DNA from: Drechmeria coniospora
Taxonomy: Eukaryota; Ascomycota; Sordariomycetes; Hypocreales; Ophiocordycipitaceae
Direction of reading: 5' to 3'
DNA length: 64,000 bases
Assembly (NCBI RefSeq): GCF_001625195.1
Contig: NC_054389.1
Coordinates: 1,612,001 to 1,676,000 of the forward strand
Shown here in pieces: positions 21,435-33,169 of the stretch. The notes under the pieces are model-generated. The model saw only the letters and a list, made by a program, of their open reading frames with translations. It did not search any database and had not been told where the DNA came from. Numbering within the stretch: position 1 is the first letter of the stretch; each line of letters starts with the position of its first letter. Position numbers and translations under genes: made by a program.

Positions 21435-22338
21435 GCATCTTCTCCAGAGCGGCTTCAACCCGCGAGTGCATTGCCCCTGCGAGACCAGCCCCAGTCGCGA
21501 GACCGCATGGGGCTGCCGGCGCAAGCTGGAACTGACAACATCGCCAGCAAAGGGCTACCTTGTTGAAGGCGCCTTGGAGTTGATGAAGCGAGCATCGATC
21601 GGTCAAGGTGGAATGGCTAGGAGTGTGGACGAAGGAGAGAAAAAACGACAGCATGGACGTATTGTGCCAGTATAGTGTAAGAGTGAGACACAATTTTGCT
21701 CCGCACAGAATGGCCTCCCCCGTCCCCGAAGAATGCATCACACGAGGAGCGTCGAATCAATCTCCATCAACTCGGGGGTACATCGCCCATGCCGATGATG
21801 CCCACTCCACGCCAGTGACGACGCCGATGGTGTTGCCGAGGGAGCTCATCGCGAAACCGAGCCCGCCTTGTAGATACCCTTGAAACTCTCCGATCGGGGT
21901 AGCCTTGTATTGTATCTTGCCAACTTCGTCGTATGTGCCTCAAGCTTCGCGAAATCAAACAGGGGAATCATACTCTGCCGACCGGCATAGTCGCCTAGCC
22001 ACTCGGGATATCAGGTACGCAAGTCGGGCCAGGCAAGGAATGACAGATTTCGGAGCACGGGGACGCAACGACTGTCGTGGCCAATAGCAACCAGGCATCC
22101 ATGGCTGGCCTACAAGTGCGTTTCGACCAACGAGCTCAACCCCCGCACATAACAAGACTTCTCATGGACGAGGGACGGTGGTGCACAGATGAAGAGAGAA
22201 TGAATGACCTTTCTGATTAGATTCATCGAGAAATCAAGGCTTAAAAATACCCCAAACTTGCTTGAGCAACTAGAATGTATATCTAGCATCCCTCAAAGGC
22301 AAACCCTTCGCTACGATGTGACCTGAAGGACCCCTCCC
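21435..22338. other. Convergent 3' region TVP15 / DBP7
   Basis: The flanking genes face each other. Open frames here are short and overlapping. No repeat, RNA gene or GTAC 11-mer was found. Confidence 0.5.
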
Positions 22339-24567
22339 TTAGCCAATGTTGAACTCGTCGGCAACTGCGCGCATCAGCATGGCGCTCTTGCGCTTGATGA
22401 CGTCTCCTCCTGGCTTTTGCTCCTTCGTCGTGTCGTCGGCCTTGGAGGAGTCCCGGCGACCCTTCTTGGACTTGCGTTCGATGCCCGACCCGATGCCACC
22501 GGGTGCCTCTCGAAGGCCGAAGCTTTTGGCCACGTGCCCTAGGTGCATCTGCGTCATGTCAAAATGGACTCGCTCATCCTTGACATGGGTTGCGTATGCC
22601 CTGATGTGCGATTTGAATCCGTTGCGTGCCAATTCGAGCCGCTTGCTGTCGATGAGCAACCGTTGCTCGAGGTGAAGCTGCAGCGTCTCTGCCTTGCCGT
22701 GGTATGATTCATCATCTTCAGGCTTTGCTTGCGTCGTCACCGGAAACTCCAACTTCGCCATGAAACCCTTCTTCAGTATGGACTCGTGTGATTGGGACGA
22801 CGGCGGCGTCGACGACTTTAGGAGCTCGATATACCCTTCTTCTGGGCCCGGAAGGAGAAACAACAAGGCGTCACCGGGACGGCCGGCACGCGCGGTTCGA
22901 CCTACGCGATGGATGTGATCGGAAAAGCTAAAGGCCGGATCGTACTCGATGACGAGATCGACCGCCGGAATATCCAATCCTCGCGACGAAACGTCCGTCG
23001 TGACGAGCAGCGACGGCGTCTTGCACTCGGAAAACGAACGGATGGTTGCCGTGCGGACCGGTTGGCTGAGCGAGCCATGCATCCTGTGCATCATGACTTC
23101 CGGACTCGCCGCGGTCGTAAAGTAAGCTGCCTTGGACACGGTCTTGGAAACGAGCTCCGCTTCCTTTGTCGCCGATGCCGGCGGGTCCGTCACGGCCGGA
23201 TCCCTCAACATCTCGTAGTGAAAATCGACGGAATCGGCGCAAGACATGAAGATGACGGCCTTCATCGTGCGCCCTCGACGGGAAAAGACGGACTTGAGGT
23301 AGGCGATGAGGGTGACCAAGCGGAGCTTGGAGGGAACCACGGTGTAGTATTGATGCAGCTGCGCGGGAGCCTTGTGGACTGCCATTTCGATGGTCGGATC
23401 CTCGTCGCCCTTTTCGGCCGCCAGAAATGTCGCGTCCGCCAGACTCATCTCTCCGAGCTTCTGCACATTCATCTTCATCGTGGCCGAGCAGAGAACGGTG
23501 ACACGCCTCTCTGGCAGCTTGTCGAGAGGCGTTCCGTCCTCCGTCCTCTGCACGATGGGAATGTCCCGGAGGCGAGTTATGGCCTTTTTCAGGTCTTCCT
23601 CGAAGCCGAGATCCATCAGACGGTCACCTTCGTCCATGATGAGCCAGCGTACGGTGCCCAGGTTGAGGGCCTTTGTGTTGTCAATATGATCGGCGAGCCG
23701 ACCGGGGGTCGCGACGAGAAAGTTGACGCCCTTTCGTATTCTTGCCTTTTCCGCTTTCTTGGACTCTCCACCGGTGATGGCGGTGGAGACGAGCCAGGGG
23801 AAGGGCCGTATGAGCTGCTCGAGGACCGTGTGAACCTGCCTCGCCAGTTCGCGGGTGGGCGAGACGATGATGGCAAAGACGCCAGAGTCTCGATGGATTT
23901 GCTTGCCGGAATTGCTGAGGAGCAGAATTCGATGAATCATGGGTAGCAGGTAGGAGAATGTCTTGCCGGAGCCGGTTTCCGCTTGCACAAAGGCGTCCGA
24001 GCTGCTGGTGAGCAGGTGCGGTATCACTTTCTGCTGGATCGCCGTCGGCCGTTCGAGCTTCATTTTCGTCAGTTCGTCGACGAGCCGGGACGACAGTGTG
24101 AGGGAGCCAAAGTTGGCCACGTCGGCGAGCGGTGCATTCGTCGCCTCTGGTGCAACCCATTCTACTTCGTCCTCGGCCGCGGTCGCCTGTGTTGGGTTGA
24201 AGGAGAAAAGTCGTGAAATAACCTGGCGCGGGCCTCGGCTTGCGTCTCCATCGGCTCGGGCCGGCTTGTGAGGTCGTGAGGAGTGCGAGGAAGGACCGCC
24301 GTCGTGTGCGAGAGACTCGAATCTCTTGGATTGGGTTCCCGGTGTGTGGGACTGGTGATGACCAGAATCTTCATCAACCCGACGACGCTTCGTCGACCTC
24401 AGTTCTTCGTCCCCGCCGCTGTACGCGGTTGCCGGAATCGAAGGTCCATTCCGGGCCACTCGTTCCGCACGCTTCCTCTCTCGCCACCGACCGCCTTTGA
24501 ACTTGACACCGGCCTTGTAGGGTTCGGAGGAGAGTTCGAAATTCAACAGCATGCCATCGTCGGCCAT
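22339..24567 (-). CDS. DBP7: ATP-dependent RNA helicase DBP7 (60S ribosome assembly)
   Basis: Dbp7 is a nucleolar DEAD-box helicase needed for early 60S subunit assembly. The gene is a single exon of 742 residues from the ATG at 24567. The upstream in-frame codons lack family similarity, and MADDGMLLNF is the expected start. The Q-motif region is near residues 153-178. Later motifs are AETGSGKT (196-203), SPTRELARQV, ATPGRLADHI, DEGD (312-315, motif II), CSATM (motif III), LLVTTDVSSRGLDIP (motif V) and HRVGRTARAG (motif VI). Motif II is DEGD rather than DEAD, which as I recall is normal for this orthologue group. The C-terminal extension has HVKDERVHFDMTQMHLGHVAKSFGLRE, the family's conserved tail, then a lysine-rich stretch and KRKSAMLMRAVADEFNIG. 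Confidence 0.94.
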   Translation of the reverse strand: MADDGMLLNFELSSEPYKAGVKFKGGRWRERKRAERVARNGPSIPATAYSGGDEELRSTKRRRVDEDSGHHQSHTPGTQSKRFESLAHDGGPSSHSSRPHKPARADGDASRGPRQVISRLFSFNPTQATAAEDEVEWVAPEATNAPLADVANFGSLTLSSRLVDELTKMKLERPTAIQQKVIPHLLTSSSDAFVQAETGSGKTFSYLLPMIHRILLLSNSGKQIHRDSGVFAIIVSPTRELARQVHTVLEQLIRPFPWLVSTAITGGESKKAEKARIRKGVNFLVATPGRLADHIDNTKALNLGTVRWLIMDEGDRLMDLGFEEDLKKAITRLRDIPIVQRTEDGTPLDKLPERRVTVLCSATMKMNVQKLGEMSLADATFLAAEKGDEDPTIEMAVHKAPAQLHQYYTVVPSKLRLVTLIAYLKSVFSRRGRTMKAVIFMSCADSVDFHYEMLRDPAVTDPPASATKEAELVSKTVSKAAYFTTAASPEVMMHRMHGSLSQPVRTATIRSFSECKTPSLLVTTDVSSRGLDIPAVDLVIEYDPAFSFSDHIHRVGRTARAGRPGDALLFLLPGPEEGYIELLKSSTPPSSQSHESILKKGFMAKLEFPVTTQAKPEDDESYHGKAETLQLHLEQRLLIDSKRLELARNGFKSHIRAYATHVKDERVHFDMTQMHLGHVAKSFGLREAPGGIGSGIERKSKKGRRDSSKADDTTKEQKPGGDVIKRKSAMLMRAVADEFNIG

Positions 24568-27429
24568 GGTGAAAAGCAAGCAAGCGTTGATGCTGTGCTG
24601 CTGCTGATGTCGGAATTGGGATTGATGGTGGGGCTGGTTGCTGCAAACCGTATTGCTGGTGCAGCGTTTTTTTTTTTGGAGGAGCATCGTTATCGGCGGA
24701 TCACGTATCGATAAGTCCGATAACGAAGTGTGCACTGTCGCGCCTTTCCTTGCCGCACGAGGCACTTCGTACCACGCACTGGATGACGCAAGGTGGAATG
24801 CAGCATGACTTTTTGATCCCCCCACGAAGAATATTCAATTCAAGCATCGGCACTTCTTACGGTTACTTTCTCGTCTTACTCTCGAAGTATTCGCAATCCT
24901 TGTGCATCCATCTTCCGTGGAATTGCCTTGAGAGAGGACTTGGACAGGCGAGTATTGTAAGTGCACACCTATCCATCTGCTCGGCTACACATCTCGACTG
25001 GCGTCCGCATTTCCTGTGTTCTGAGGACACGTAGTCGAACATTCGGAGCACACATAATTGCAAGTACAAGTATACGCTCGTATTGGCGTACTTGCAAGGA
25101 GTAGGTGCAAGTATTTGCATCATGCCTAATGGGTTATGTCGCTGTGGGAATGCGGATAATTTGGCAGGGGAATTAGCAGCAATCATCGGGTTCCGGGGTC
25201 GTGATAATGCCGAGCAATACTCCGTACATGTGCCGTGCCGTCTTCTGGAGGAGAAAGTCGGGCACGGGTGGATGACGTTCCGCTTCACCCGAGCGTCGAG
25301 CAAACGCCAAATGACAGATATCCGTCGGTACATGGAATTGCTCCAGTACGGCGCAGTCAGCCTCCAGAGCGGGCCGGGCGCGCTGACGCTGATTGTTGAT
25401 TCGCCAAATGAGCATTCGCCACCCGATCACTTCCGTGGTGGTGGGTTGGCATTCTAGTAACATGAATAACATGTGGTCTACAGTACATGTATGTCCAGCA
25501 GGAGGCGACTTGCATCTTGATCTGATGGGCCCATACTCCTATTGCTTGAGCGGTTTGTTGAACATGAAGCCCTGTTGATGGTTGAAAAAAAAAGCATGTT
25601 AGGTATCGCCTACTGTACTGGGTAGCTGCAGGGTACTTGACAAGTACTGCACGACCTTGCTAGTTGCTCATCCATGACGCCTAGAAGTAATAAAAGTGTA
25701 CGGGTACACCGTACGAGAACAGAGACTGATACTACTTTTGTACTGTGGGTACAAGTTACATGCGCTTGTATGCGCTCCAAGTACGGAGTACTGTAATTAG
25801 ATTGTCCTATCCTTGTCGCCCTGTCGGGTAAACTCGTAATATGCATCTGGCCCTTTGCCTTCTTTTTTCGGAGGGGGCGGGGGGGAAAGTTACAGGCTGT
25901 TGTAATGGAGTGGGGATGCCGCTAATGTTTCCGGCTTCGCCCATTGACTCCACTGCAATACAGCGACGGGTATTACTCCGTACAAGTAATTACAGCACCT
26001 ATATGTAGTTGTACTTAATACTAGTAAGTACAGTACATTCGCATGGCTCAGGAGGTGACAGCAGTCGACGTTCCCGTACCGGTTTCCCCTCGTCACGATA
26101 ATGGAGCATAGTACCTAGGTACAGTACCTCCTACTGGCGCATGCGGCACCTAGAACGCCTAGTGACGGAGTACTGAAGCTGTACGGAGCAAGTAAAACCT
26201 ACTAGGTACCTAGTAGTTATCGCTAATATCCAGCAACTGCGCACATGTCGTCCAGTCACCGGCAAAGTCGGCCTCGTGCGGAACCATTGTTCACATGCAG
26301 TAACCCCCCATCAGAAAGAGTATTGTGAAAGATATACCTAGACGTTTCTGCAAAAAGCACATACAACTTACCTACCTGCTGCTACTCTCCCTTTGCGTAG
26401 GAAAGCTGCATACCGCACCTGCATGAGCTGAGTCGCGTCAGCAGCAAGGGTGTTGTAAGACCTGACAGAAACGTGTAGTTGCGGGAGCAGATGTAAGCAA
26501 GTATACGTAAGCAAGTACGGAGCACTCCATACAGTACTCGTACAAAGTACTGTATATCATATATTGCAAGTACTTGAGTGTACTCCGTTCGTGTATCAAA
26601 ATCAAGTACATCGTCCTCCAGCACAGCAGAATGAGCAGAATGAGCGCGGGCGACCTTTCTTGTCCTTGCAAGTACATTGGAGGAATTTTCCCGCAGCAGA
26701 AAACTCAAGTGCCAAGCTGTAGCGTGCTGGCGTTGGTACTGGTCTATGTAGGTACATGGGCTGTGCACTCAAGTATTACTAGTGAACGTGCGGATTACAG
26801 GGGGAGGTACTCCGTACAGAGTACAGAGTACTAGGTACCCTTCTACAATCAATTGCTTGTGCCCCGAGCAAGTATCAGTACTTAGGTATATCGCATCGCA
26901 CCACGGCAGCCACCACCTCCCTGTACCGAATTCCGTTGGCGTCCGGAGCCGCAACTGCCCGATGACTCGTAATGAGTGCCCCTCGTCGTACCTTGCCCAC
27001 TGCCAAGGCCCTATCTCCCGTCCTGTGAAAACCAGCGACTCCCCCCTAGTCCCGTTCCCTCATGGTCCATCATGTTCTACAACTCCTGAAGCTACCGATT
27101 ACATTTTCGTCACTTTGCCAGCATTGCATTGCTGGTTGCTTCCACGAACACCAACCTTTCCTTCAGCATACTTCGTCTACCCTCTAGAACAGCGCGTTTG
27201 TTTGACGGACTCCGGTGCTGTCAAATGAACCTGCATTCGAATTCACTCTTTCCTTTCCCCGTGAGTAACCGGCTGCCTCACCCTTCGCCTTTTCGCCCTG
27301 CGCCTTTCCACCACCAATTGCCTCTTCGTTGTTTCGACGTTGGAAGCGTCATTATGCGTGCCGCGGCGATGATGGAACCTTTTGCTTAACATGGCCTTGC
27401 AGAACCTTTCCTCTCCAGGTGCCATCTAA
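24568..27429. other. Divergent intergenic region DBP7 / PPR gene
   Basis: This 2.9 kb stretch lies between genes pointing away from each other. It holds exact 11-mers at 25781-25791 and 26807-26817, an 18-bp palindrome of a second motif at 26199-26216, a T tract at 24667-24678 and an A tract near 25586. The 180 bases before 27430 are C- and T-rich and probably carry the PPR gene's leader, perhaps with a leader intron (CAG at 27402 and 27418). No other gene is supported. Confidence 0.55.
26199..26216. repeat. 18-bp palindrome, CTAGGTACCTAG family
   Basis: The bases CTACTAGGTACCTAGTAG are their own reverse complement. The core ACTAGGTACCTAGT recurs exactly at 54011-54024 and in shortened forms elsewhere. 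It differs from the GTACTCCGTAC family by its CTAGG flanks. Confidence 0.9.
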
Positions 27430-30400
27430 ATGCCCACCATATACTCGTCACTATACACGAATTTCATCCGCCAAGGATCTACCTTTGCCAAATCCATCAC
27501 CACCCACGGCTACGCACAATCCGTCGTAGCGGCCACCCATCCCCATGTTCTAAATTCGCAGAACCGTCCGGTCTTCGGCCGGCCGCATGCCAGCCGACTC
27601 AATCGCCTCGCGAGCCTAAACCTTCACTCTGCCTTCCTCACCGAACGGACAGGAGCTGGCCTCTCGTCTGACCAGCGTCATGGGCACCTTCACGGAGGCC
27701 TGGATGCCTACTTTGAAGCCCTGCAGAATCAGGAGGCCGACGGCGAAGTCGACGGCGAATGGACACAGTTCGAGTTCCAGAAGCGGATAGAATGGAAGCC
27801 GAGCTCATCCACCGTCCTCAACGGGGAAGAGGACGCCGGCCCTGGCGAGGAACTTGTCGCCGATGAGCCATCGGAGGCTGTTGCTGCCTTCTCGGAAGAG
27901 GAGGCCGCCGCCCTCGCGCACATCGACGCGGCGCTGGAGAAGGAGATTGAGGCTCGCAATGTGCCGCCGTCTTCCCTACCGGGGTCCGTCCCCGTCTCGC
28001 GCTCGCAGACTCCCGGAGTCGACGTTCGCACCCCGCCGCCGTCGGTCGACAGCCAGTCGCAGTCGTACTCTGACCATCTGGCGAAGCTCTCTGCCGCTTC
28101 CCGATACTCGGAAATCCCCGCCGTTTTCGAGGCCATGCTGGTGACGGGTGTGAAGCCCATGGCGAGGTCGTACAACGCCTTGCTCATGGCCGCCATACAC
28201 ATCCCCTCCAAGAAGAGCGAGGTTGTCTCCAAGGCACTGGATGTGTATGCTGACATGGTCCGCCGTCGAGTGTCGCCCGACGGCGACACGTACAACATCA
28301 TCGTCGGCCTTCTGGCCTCGCGATCCCTCGAGGTGGCCGAAATGAAGGCCGTTCTCGACCAGAAGCGTCTGCGATTCGGCGGCATGGACCAGCCTGGAAA
28401 GTTCATGTTCGCCTCGCACGAACTGGAGCACGCCATCCTCTGCGAGGACGATAGGCTGGACCTGGCCATGAAGCTGTTCGACCAGTCCAACGATGCAGAC
28501 GCGGCCGACTACTCTGCCGAGACCTACCAGCGACTCATCTCGGCCTGCGGCCAGGCTGGCCGCGTGTCGGACATGCTTCGACTGTTTGAGCACATGGAGT
28601 CGAGCAAGAGCGTTCCCTTTGCCGCCATATTCCCGACCATGATCACTGCCTTTGCTCGCCGCGGGGACCTCGTCAGCGCCGTGGAGTGCTACAATGAGTA
28701 TCGCAGCCTCGCCGTCGCGCACGACGACGGCCGAGCAGCTCTCCACGACCGCCTCGACGACCAAGTCTACGCCGCCGTCATCAATGCCTACGTCATCTCG
28801 GACAAGATCGAGGGCGCCATGAAGTTTTTCAAGAAGATTGTCAGCGAGTACGGCGTCCGAGCCGTCGACGTCAAAGATGCCCTCGTCGGCGGCGGCTTCG
28901 TTCAGGGCTTCATATCCCGAGGCATCTACCAGGAAGCCTTCCACTGGGCGCAATCAGTCGAGGCCGAAGCTCGATCCGACGCCTTCTCCCGGATAGCCAT
29001 CGTCGCCGCCGACAACGATGAGCCGGGGACGGCCACCGAAGCCTACTCCAGCCTGCCCGACTCGGATGCTCAAGCCCTGGTCGGCCCGACGATTGCCCTT
29101 CTCGCCATGAACATCCGCAAGGGCGACGTTGCTGCCGCGACAAAGTACTGGCACACGCTCACTCGTCCCGAGGTTCGCGCCACGGCCTCCTTCATCGAAC
29201 CCACGGCCATGTATGCCGTGGCGTTGATTGGCTCTGGTCAGGTGGCCGAAGGACTGGCCCAGTCCGAAGCCATGTTCCAGCGCATACGGGCCTCCGATGT
29301 CGAGTCGCGAACGCAGCTTGCTGAGGAGATTGAGGAAGGCGTCGACTTCATTCGTCGTTACATGGAGACGCGTGAACTGGCGGATCCTCGCGAGCTGGCA
29401 TCGCCGCTCTCGACGATGCGCTCGCAATCCCTGAGCGACTCACCCTTCCCGTCGACGCCGACGGTATCTAGCTTCGAGGACAGCTTCGACCCTTACGCTC
29501 AGAGCACCGACTTCAAGGGCTCGTCTCTCATCGCCGGCGATCTCGAAGGCAGCCACGGCCGCAAGGGCTCCCGCCTCGACGAGGCGCTCGGTCGGTTTCG
29601 AAACATTCGCCGTGCTGGACGACACCCTCGGTACGTGACGTACGCCAAGCTCATTTCGGCGGCTGCTCGGGACGGCAAGATGGAGCTGTGCAACGAGATA
29701 TACGCCATGGCCCGCACGGACATGCCGCTGATGGCTCAGTACGCGACGGTCCGATATGGCTGGTCCTCGATTCTCGACGCCATGGTCGGTGCCTGTCTGA
29801 CGACGGGCAACCGCGGACGCGCAGAAGAATTTCATGGGAAGCTTCTGGAAATCGGCGCGACGCCCTCGGCGAACACGTTTGGCCTCTACATCACGACGCT
29901 CAAAGATTCGACCAAGACGTTCGACGAGGCTTCCGAGGCCGTCCGCATCTTTCACCGGGCCAAGACCGAAGGCGTGGAGCCGAGCTCCTTCCTGTACAAC
30001 GCGCTCATCGGCAAGCTCGGCAAGGCTCGCCGCATCGACGACTGCCTCTTCTACTTTGCCGAGATGAGGGCGCTGGGGATCAAGCCGACCTCGGTGACGT
30101 ACGGGACCATTGTCAACGCGCTGTGCCGCGTGAGCGATGAGAAGTTTGCCGAGGAGCTGTTTGACGAGATGGAGGCGATGGCGAACTACAAGGCCCGGCC
30201 TGCGCCTTACAACAGCATGATGCAGTTCTTCCTGACGACGAAGCGGGACAAGGGCAAGGTGCTTGCCTACTACGACCGCATGTTGGCCAAGGGCATCGCC
30301 CCGACGTCGCACACGTACAAGCTTTTGGTCGACACGCACGCGACGCTCGACCCGGTCGACATGACGGCCGCCGAGAAGGTGCTCGACGCGATTCGAACGT

Positions 30401-30894
30401 CGGGCCTGCGACCGGAGCCGGTGCACTACGCGTCCCTCATCCACGCCCGGGGCTGCGTCCTCCACGACATGGAGGGTGCGCGCAAGCTCTTCGATGCCGT
30501 CGTCCGGGACCGATTGGTGCCCGTCAACGCGAGCTTGTTCCAGGCGCTCTTCGAATCCATGGTTGCCAACCACGAGGTTGCGGATACCGAGGCTCTACTG
30601 GCGCGAATGCGCGCGATGCGCGTCGAGCTGACGCCCTACATTGCCAACACGCTCATCCACGGCTGGGCCGGGCAGGGGAAGATCGACAAGGCGCAGGAGA
30701 TTTACGACGCCGTGGCGCGCGAGGATCGCGAGCCGAGCACGTACGAGGCCATGACCAGGGCTTCCCTTGCCGTCGACGAAAGGGAGCGAGCGAAGGGCGT
30801 CGTCGCCGAGATGCTCACCCGCGGATACCCCAGCGCCGTCGTCAACAGGGTGCTGGAACTCCTTGGTGGTGGGCAGGAAGCGGCCACGTCCTAA
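27430..30894 (+). CDS. Large pentatricopeptide-repeat (PPR) protein, probably mitochondrial
   Basis: PPR proteins bind organelle RNA in a sequence-specific way; in fungi nearly all act on mitochondrial transcripts. The gene is one uninterrupted frame of 1154 residues. The N-terminus (IYSSLYTNFIRQGSTFAKSI) has basic and hydroxylated residues with no acidic ones, which fits import. Residues about 60-190 are low in repeats and acidic. Scattered PPR units occur from about residue 215 and again near 735. A nearly continuous set of eight or nine units fills about 850-1135, with typical cores such as SFLYNALIGKLGKARRIDD, TSVTYGTIVNALCRV, YIANTLIHGWAGQGKIDKA and STYEAMTRASLAVDERERA. Similar fungal proteins are often named Cya5-like translation regulators of COX1. 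I cannot confirm orthology, so no symbol is given. The start is the first ATG of the frame; an extra 5' exon is possible. Confidence 0.9.
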   Translation: MPTIYSSLYTNFIRQGSTFAKSITTHGYAQSVVAATHPHVLNSQNRPVFGRPHASRLNRLASLNLHSAFLTERTGAGLSSDQRHGHLHGGLDAYFEALQNQEADGEVDGEWTQFEFQKRIEWKPSSSTVLNGEEDAGPGEELVADEPSEAVAAFSEEEAAALAHIDAALEKEIEARNVPPSSLPGSVPVSRSQTPGVDVRTPPPSVDSQSQSYSDHLAKLSAASRYSEIPAVFEAMLVTGVKPMARSYNALLMAAIHIPSKKSEVVSKALDVYADMVRRRVSPDGDTYNIIVGLLASRSLEVAEMKAVLDQKRLRFGGMDQPGKFMFASHELEHAILCEDDRLDLAMKLFDQSNDADAADYSAETYQRLISACGQAGRVSDMLRLFEHMESSKSVPFAAIFPTMITAFARRGDLVSAVECYNEYRSLAVAHDDGRAALHDRLDDQVYAAVINAYVISDKIEGAMKFFKKIVSEYGVRAVDVKDALVGGGFVQGFISRGIYQEAFHWAQSVEAEARSDAFSRIAIVAADNDEPGTATEAYSSLPDSDAQALVGPTIALLAMNIRKGDVAAATKYWHTLTRPEVRATASFIEPTAMYAVALIGSGQVAEGLAQSEAMFQRIRASDVESRTQLAEEIEEGVDFIRRYMETRELADPRELASPLSTMRSQSLSDSPFPSTPTVSSFEDSFDPYAQSTDFKGSSLIAGDLEGSHGRKGSRLDEALGRFRNIRRAGRHPRYVTYAKLISAAARDGKMELCNEIYAMARTDMPLMAQYATVRYGWSSILDAMVGACLTTGNRGRAEEFHGKLLEIGATPSANTFGLYITTLKDSTKTFDEASEAVRIFHRAKTEGVEPSSFLYNALIGKLGKARRIDDCLFYFAEMRALGIKPTSVTYGTIVNALCRVSDEKFAEELFDEMEAMANYKARPAPYNSMMQFFLTTKRDKGKVLAYYDRMLAKGIAPTSHTYKLLVDTHATLDPVDMTAAEKVLDAIRTSGLRPEPVHYASLIHARGCVLHDMEGARKLFDAVVRDRLVPVNASLFQALFESMVANHEVADTEALLARMRAMRVELTPYIANTLIHGWAGQGKIDKAQEIYDAVAREDREPSTYEAMTRASLAVDERERAKGVVAEMLTRGYPSAVVNRVLELLGGGQEAATS

Positions 30895-31758
30895 GGTGGC
30901 ATCGCGGCCATGGATGGCGCGATATTGGCATGGCGAAGAGCACGTGTTTGTCTTTGCGAACCCCATTGTGTGATACCCAGTCCCTTTTTCCTCGTTTTTT
31001 TTGCTTTCTTGATTATTCTGGGTTGGAACCCGATTGGATGAGATTGGGGGAGCTGGGCGTGCTACGAGAGACCCTTTTGAGATTTCCATGTTTGTTGCAT
31101 GCTGCTCGGCGCATACCTTTTTGAGGGAGTTTTTGAGCGAGGTGTTTGTCAGCCTCGACGACCGGCTTTGGCTGCGATGGATTCATGGGCTGTTTGGCCA
31201 CCGATAGACACATCCCCTCTCGGCATAACATAAAAAGCAAAAGCAACATCAGCATCTGGGGCAGATGGCAGATGGAAGCGGAACGAACGGTGGCGGCGGC
31301 GGCGGTGGCTGTCTCGAGAGCAGCAAGGAAGCCTGCTGGCTGTACTGTACGAGTGTAGGAATAATACCACGCATATCGATCGAACAGTTTGCCACTAGTC
31401 CATGATGACGACCGCCATGTGAAGGTGTCGACACTTGTCCATGTAACGCAATTTCCCGTCGATGACACGGAGAGTCGTGCCGAGTATTCAGAGCACAGTT
31501 TGGGTGAAGCGTACACTGTACTGTCTAGCGGAAGTACCCCGTACCTTCTAGCGCAGCACTGCAGTTGGCGGTCACGGAGCTTCCAGAAGCTACAGGCTTG
31601 CTTTGCCCCTCCCCCACCATTTCTCCTACGGTACACCCCACGTTCATCTCGCTCACCACCAACGTCCACTTCCCGAGCAGCCTTCTTCACGTCGCACCTC
31701 ACGCCTAGTTGCACATCTTCTTTGCCATACTTGAGACGATCTCGGAGAACATCGGCAC
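30895..31758. other. Intergenic PPR gene - ERG8
   Basis: Upstream region of ERG8 and 3' flank of the PPR gene. The minus-strand open frame here (31013-31714) has no recognisable domain. The last 120 bases before the ERG8 ATG are C/T-rich. Confidence 0.5.
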
Positions 31759-33169
31759 ATGGCTGGCCACCAAAACCGCACCGTCGCCGTTTCCGCCCCG
31801 GGCAAGGTGCTGCTCGCGGGAGGGTATCTTGTCCTCGACCGGCAGCACACGGGTCTCGTCTTGGGGCTGAGCGCCAGGATCAACATCGTCGGCAGCGGGA
31901 TCGAGACGAGCGAGGGCGTCCAGTTGAACGAGATTGTAGTCGAGAGCCCACAGTTCCTAGAAGCCCAGTGGCGATATGGATATCACCTCGCTCCCCACGG
32001 CGGCGGCATCAAGGTCACGCAGCTGCAGGTGTACGTAACGGTTCCGCCCAGACACCTGTCTCGCCTCCTTCGCTCACCTCCATGTCTTCTTCCATTGCAG
32101 GGGCGACAAAATCAGCGCCAACAGCTTCGTCGAGACAACGCTCAGCTACGTGCTCAGCTACATCGACCACATGACGACCAAGTCGGCGGCGCACGGCAAG
32201 ATCAGCTCGGTGCGCCTCGTCATCCTCGCCGACAACGACTACTACTCCCCATCCGCCCGTGCCGACCCGAGGCCCGGCCGCTTCGCAAAGTTCTCGGTGC
32301 CCCTGAGCGGCGCCAACAAGACGGGGCTCGGCTCCTCGGCTGCCCTCGTCACCGCCCTCACCGCCGCCCTGCTCGGCTACTATCTGAGCAGGGAGTCATT
32401 CGATATGGCGACGGCCGACGGCAAGCGTACGCTGCACAACCTCGCACAGGCGGCCCACTGCGCGGCCCAGGGCAAGGTTGGTTCCGGCTTCGACGTCGCC
32501 GCCGCCGTCTACGGCTCCTGCACCTACAGAAGGTTCTCCCCCGAGATCCTCCAGGGGCTCCCCGCACCCGGGTCGCCAGGCTTCGGCGAACGACTCGCAG
32601 CCGTCGTCAACGGTCCAACGCCGGCGTGGGACGTCGAGGTACGGACCGACGGTCTGCGCGTTCCCAAAGGTCTGGCGTTGCGCATGTGTGACGTCGACTG
32701 TGGCAGCCAGACGGTGGGCATGGTCAAGAAAGTGCTCTCCTGGAGGAGCGAGGACCCTCAGCGGTCCAAGGAGCTCTGGGACCATCTCCAGCGGAAGAAC
32801 GACAGTCTTGCGGCGACGCTGCGGGACGGCAAACTGGACGCGCTCCCGACGGCCATCCTTGCCGTCCGGGAGCTCGTTCGCGACATGAGCAAGAGCAGCA
32901 AAGTGCCTATCGAGCCGGAGTCCCAGACGGAGTTGCTGGATGCCGTCAGCGCCGTCGAGGGTGTCTACGGCGGAGTCGTTCCCGGTGCCGGCGGCTTCGA
33001 CGCCCTCGCCTTGCTCATGCGAGACGACGAGGAGACGAAGCGTCGTGTCGAGTCACGCCTCGCCGAGTGGAGTCGAGAGAAGGGATCGGTTGTGAGGCTG
33101 CTGGAGGTCGTCGGCGAAATGGAAGGCGTCCGGGAAGAGCAACTAGATATTTATTCCGGATGGCTGTAA
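31759..33169 (+). CDS. ERG8: Phosphomevalonate kinase
   Basis: This kinase phosphorylates mevalonate-5-phosphate to the diphosphate, the step after mevalonate kinase on the way to isopentenyl diphosphate and ergosterol. Exons are 31759-32030 and 32101-33169, giving 446 residues. The GHMP-kinase start VSAPGKVLLAGGYLVLD is present at about residues 10-26. The glycine-rich ATP loop KTGLGSSAALVTAL lies at about 164-177 and the C-terminal motif GVVPGAGGFDALALL near 385-400. The intron has a strong GTACGT donor and TTGCAG acceptor. The splice splits a Val codon (QLQV-GDKISANSF), restoring the family sequence. Length is normal. ERG10 lies 27 kb to the left with other genes between, so this is not a cluster. 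Confidence 0.94.

Noticed and set aside
27340..27429. Extra N-terminal coding exon for the PPR gene
   Set aside because: Short frames exist, but none joins convincingly to the main frame. The ATG at 27430 already gives a plausible import-type N-terminus.
31013..31714. Minus-strand frame of 233 codons upstream of ERG8
   Set aside because: No domain or compositional structure, and it overlaps the promoter and leader of ERG8.
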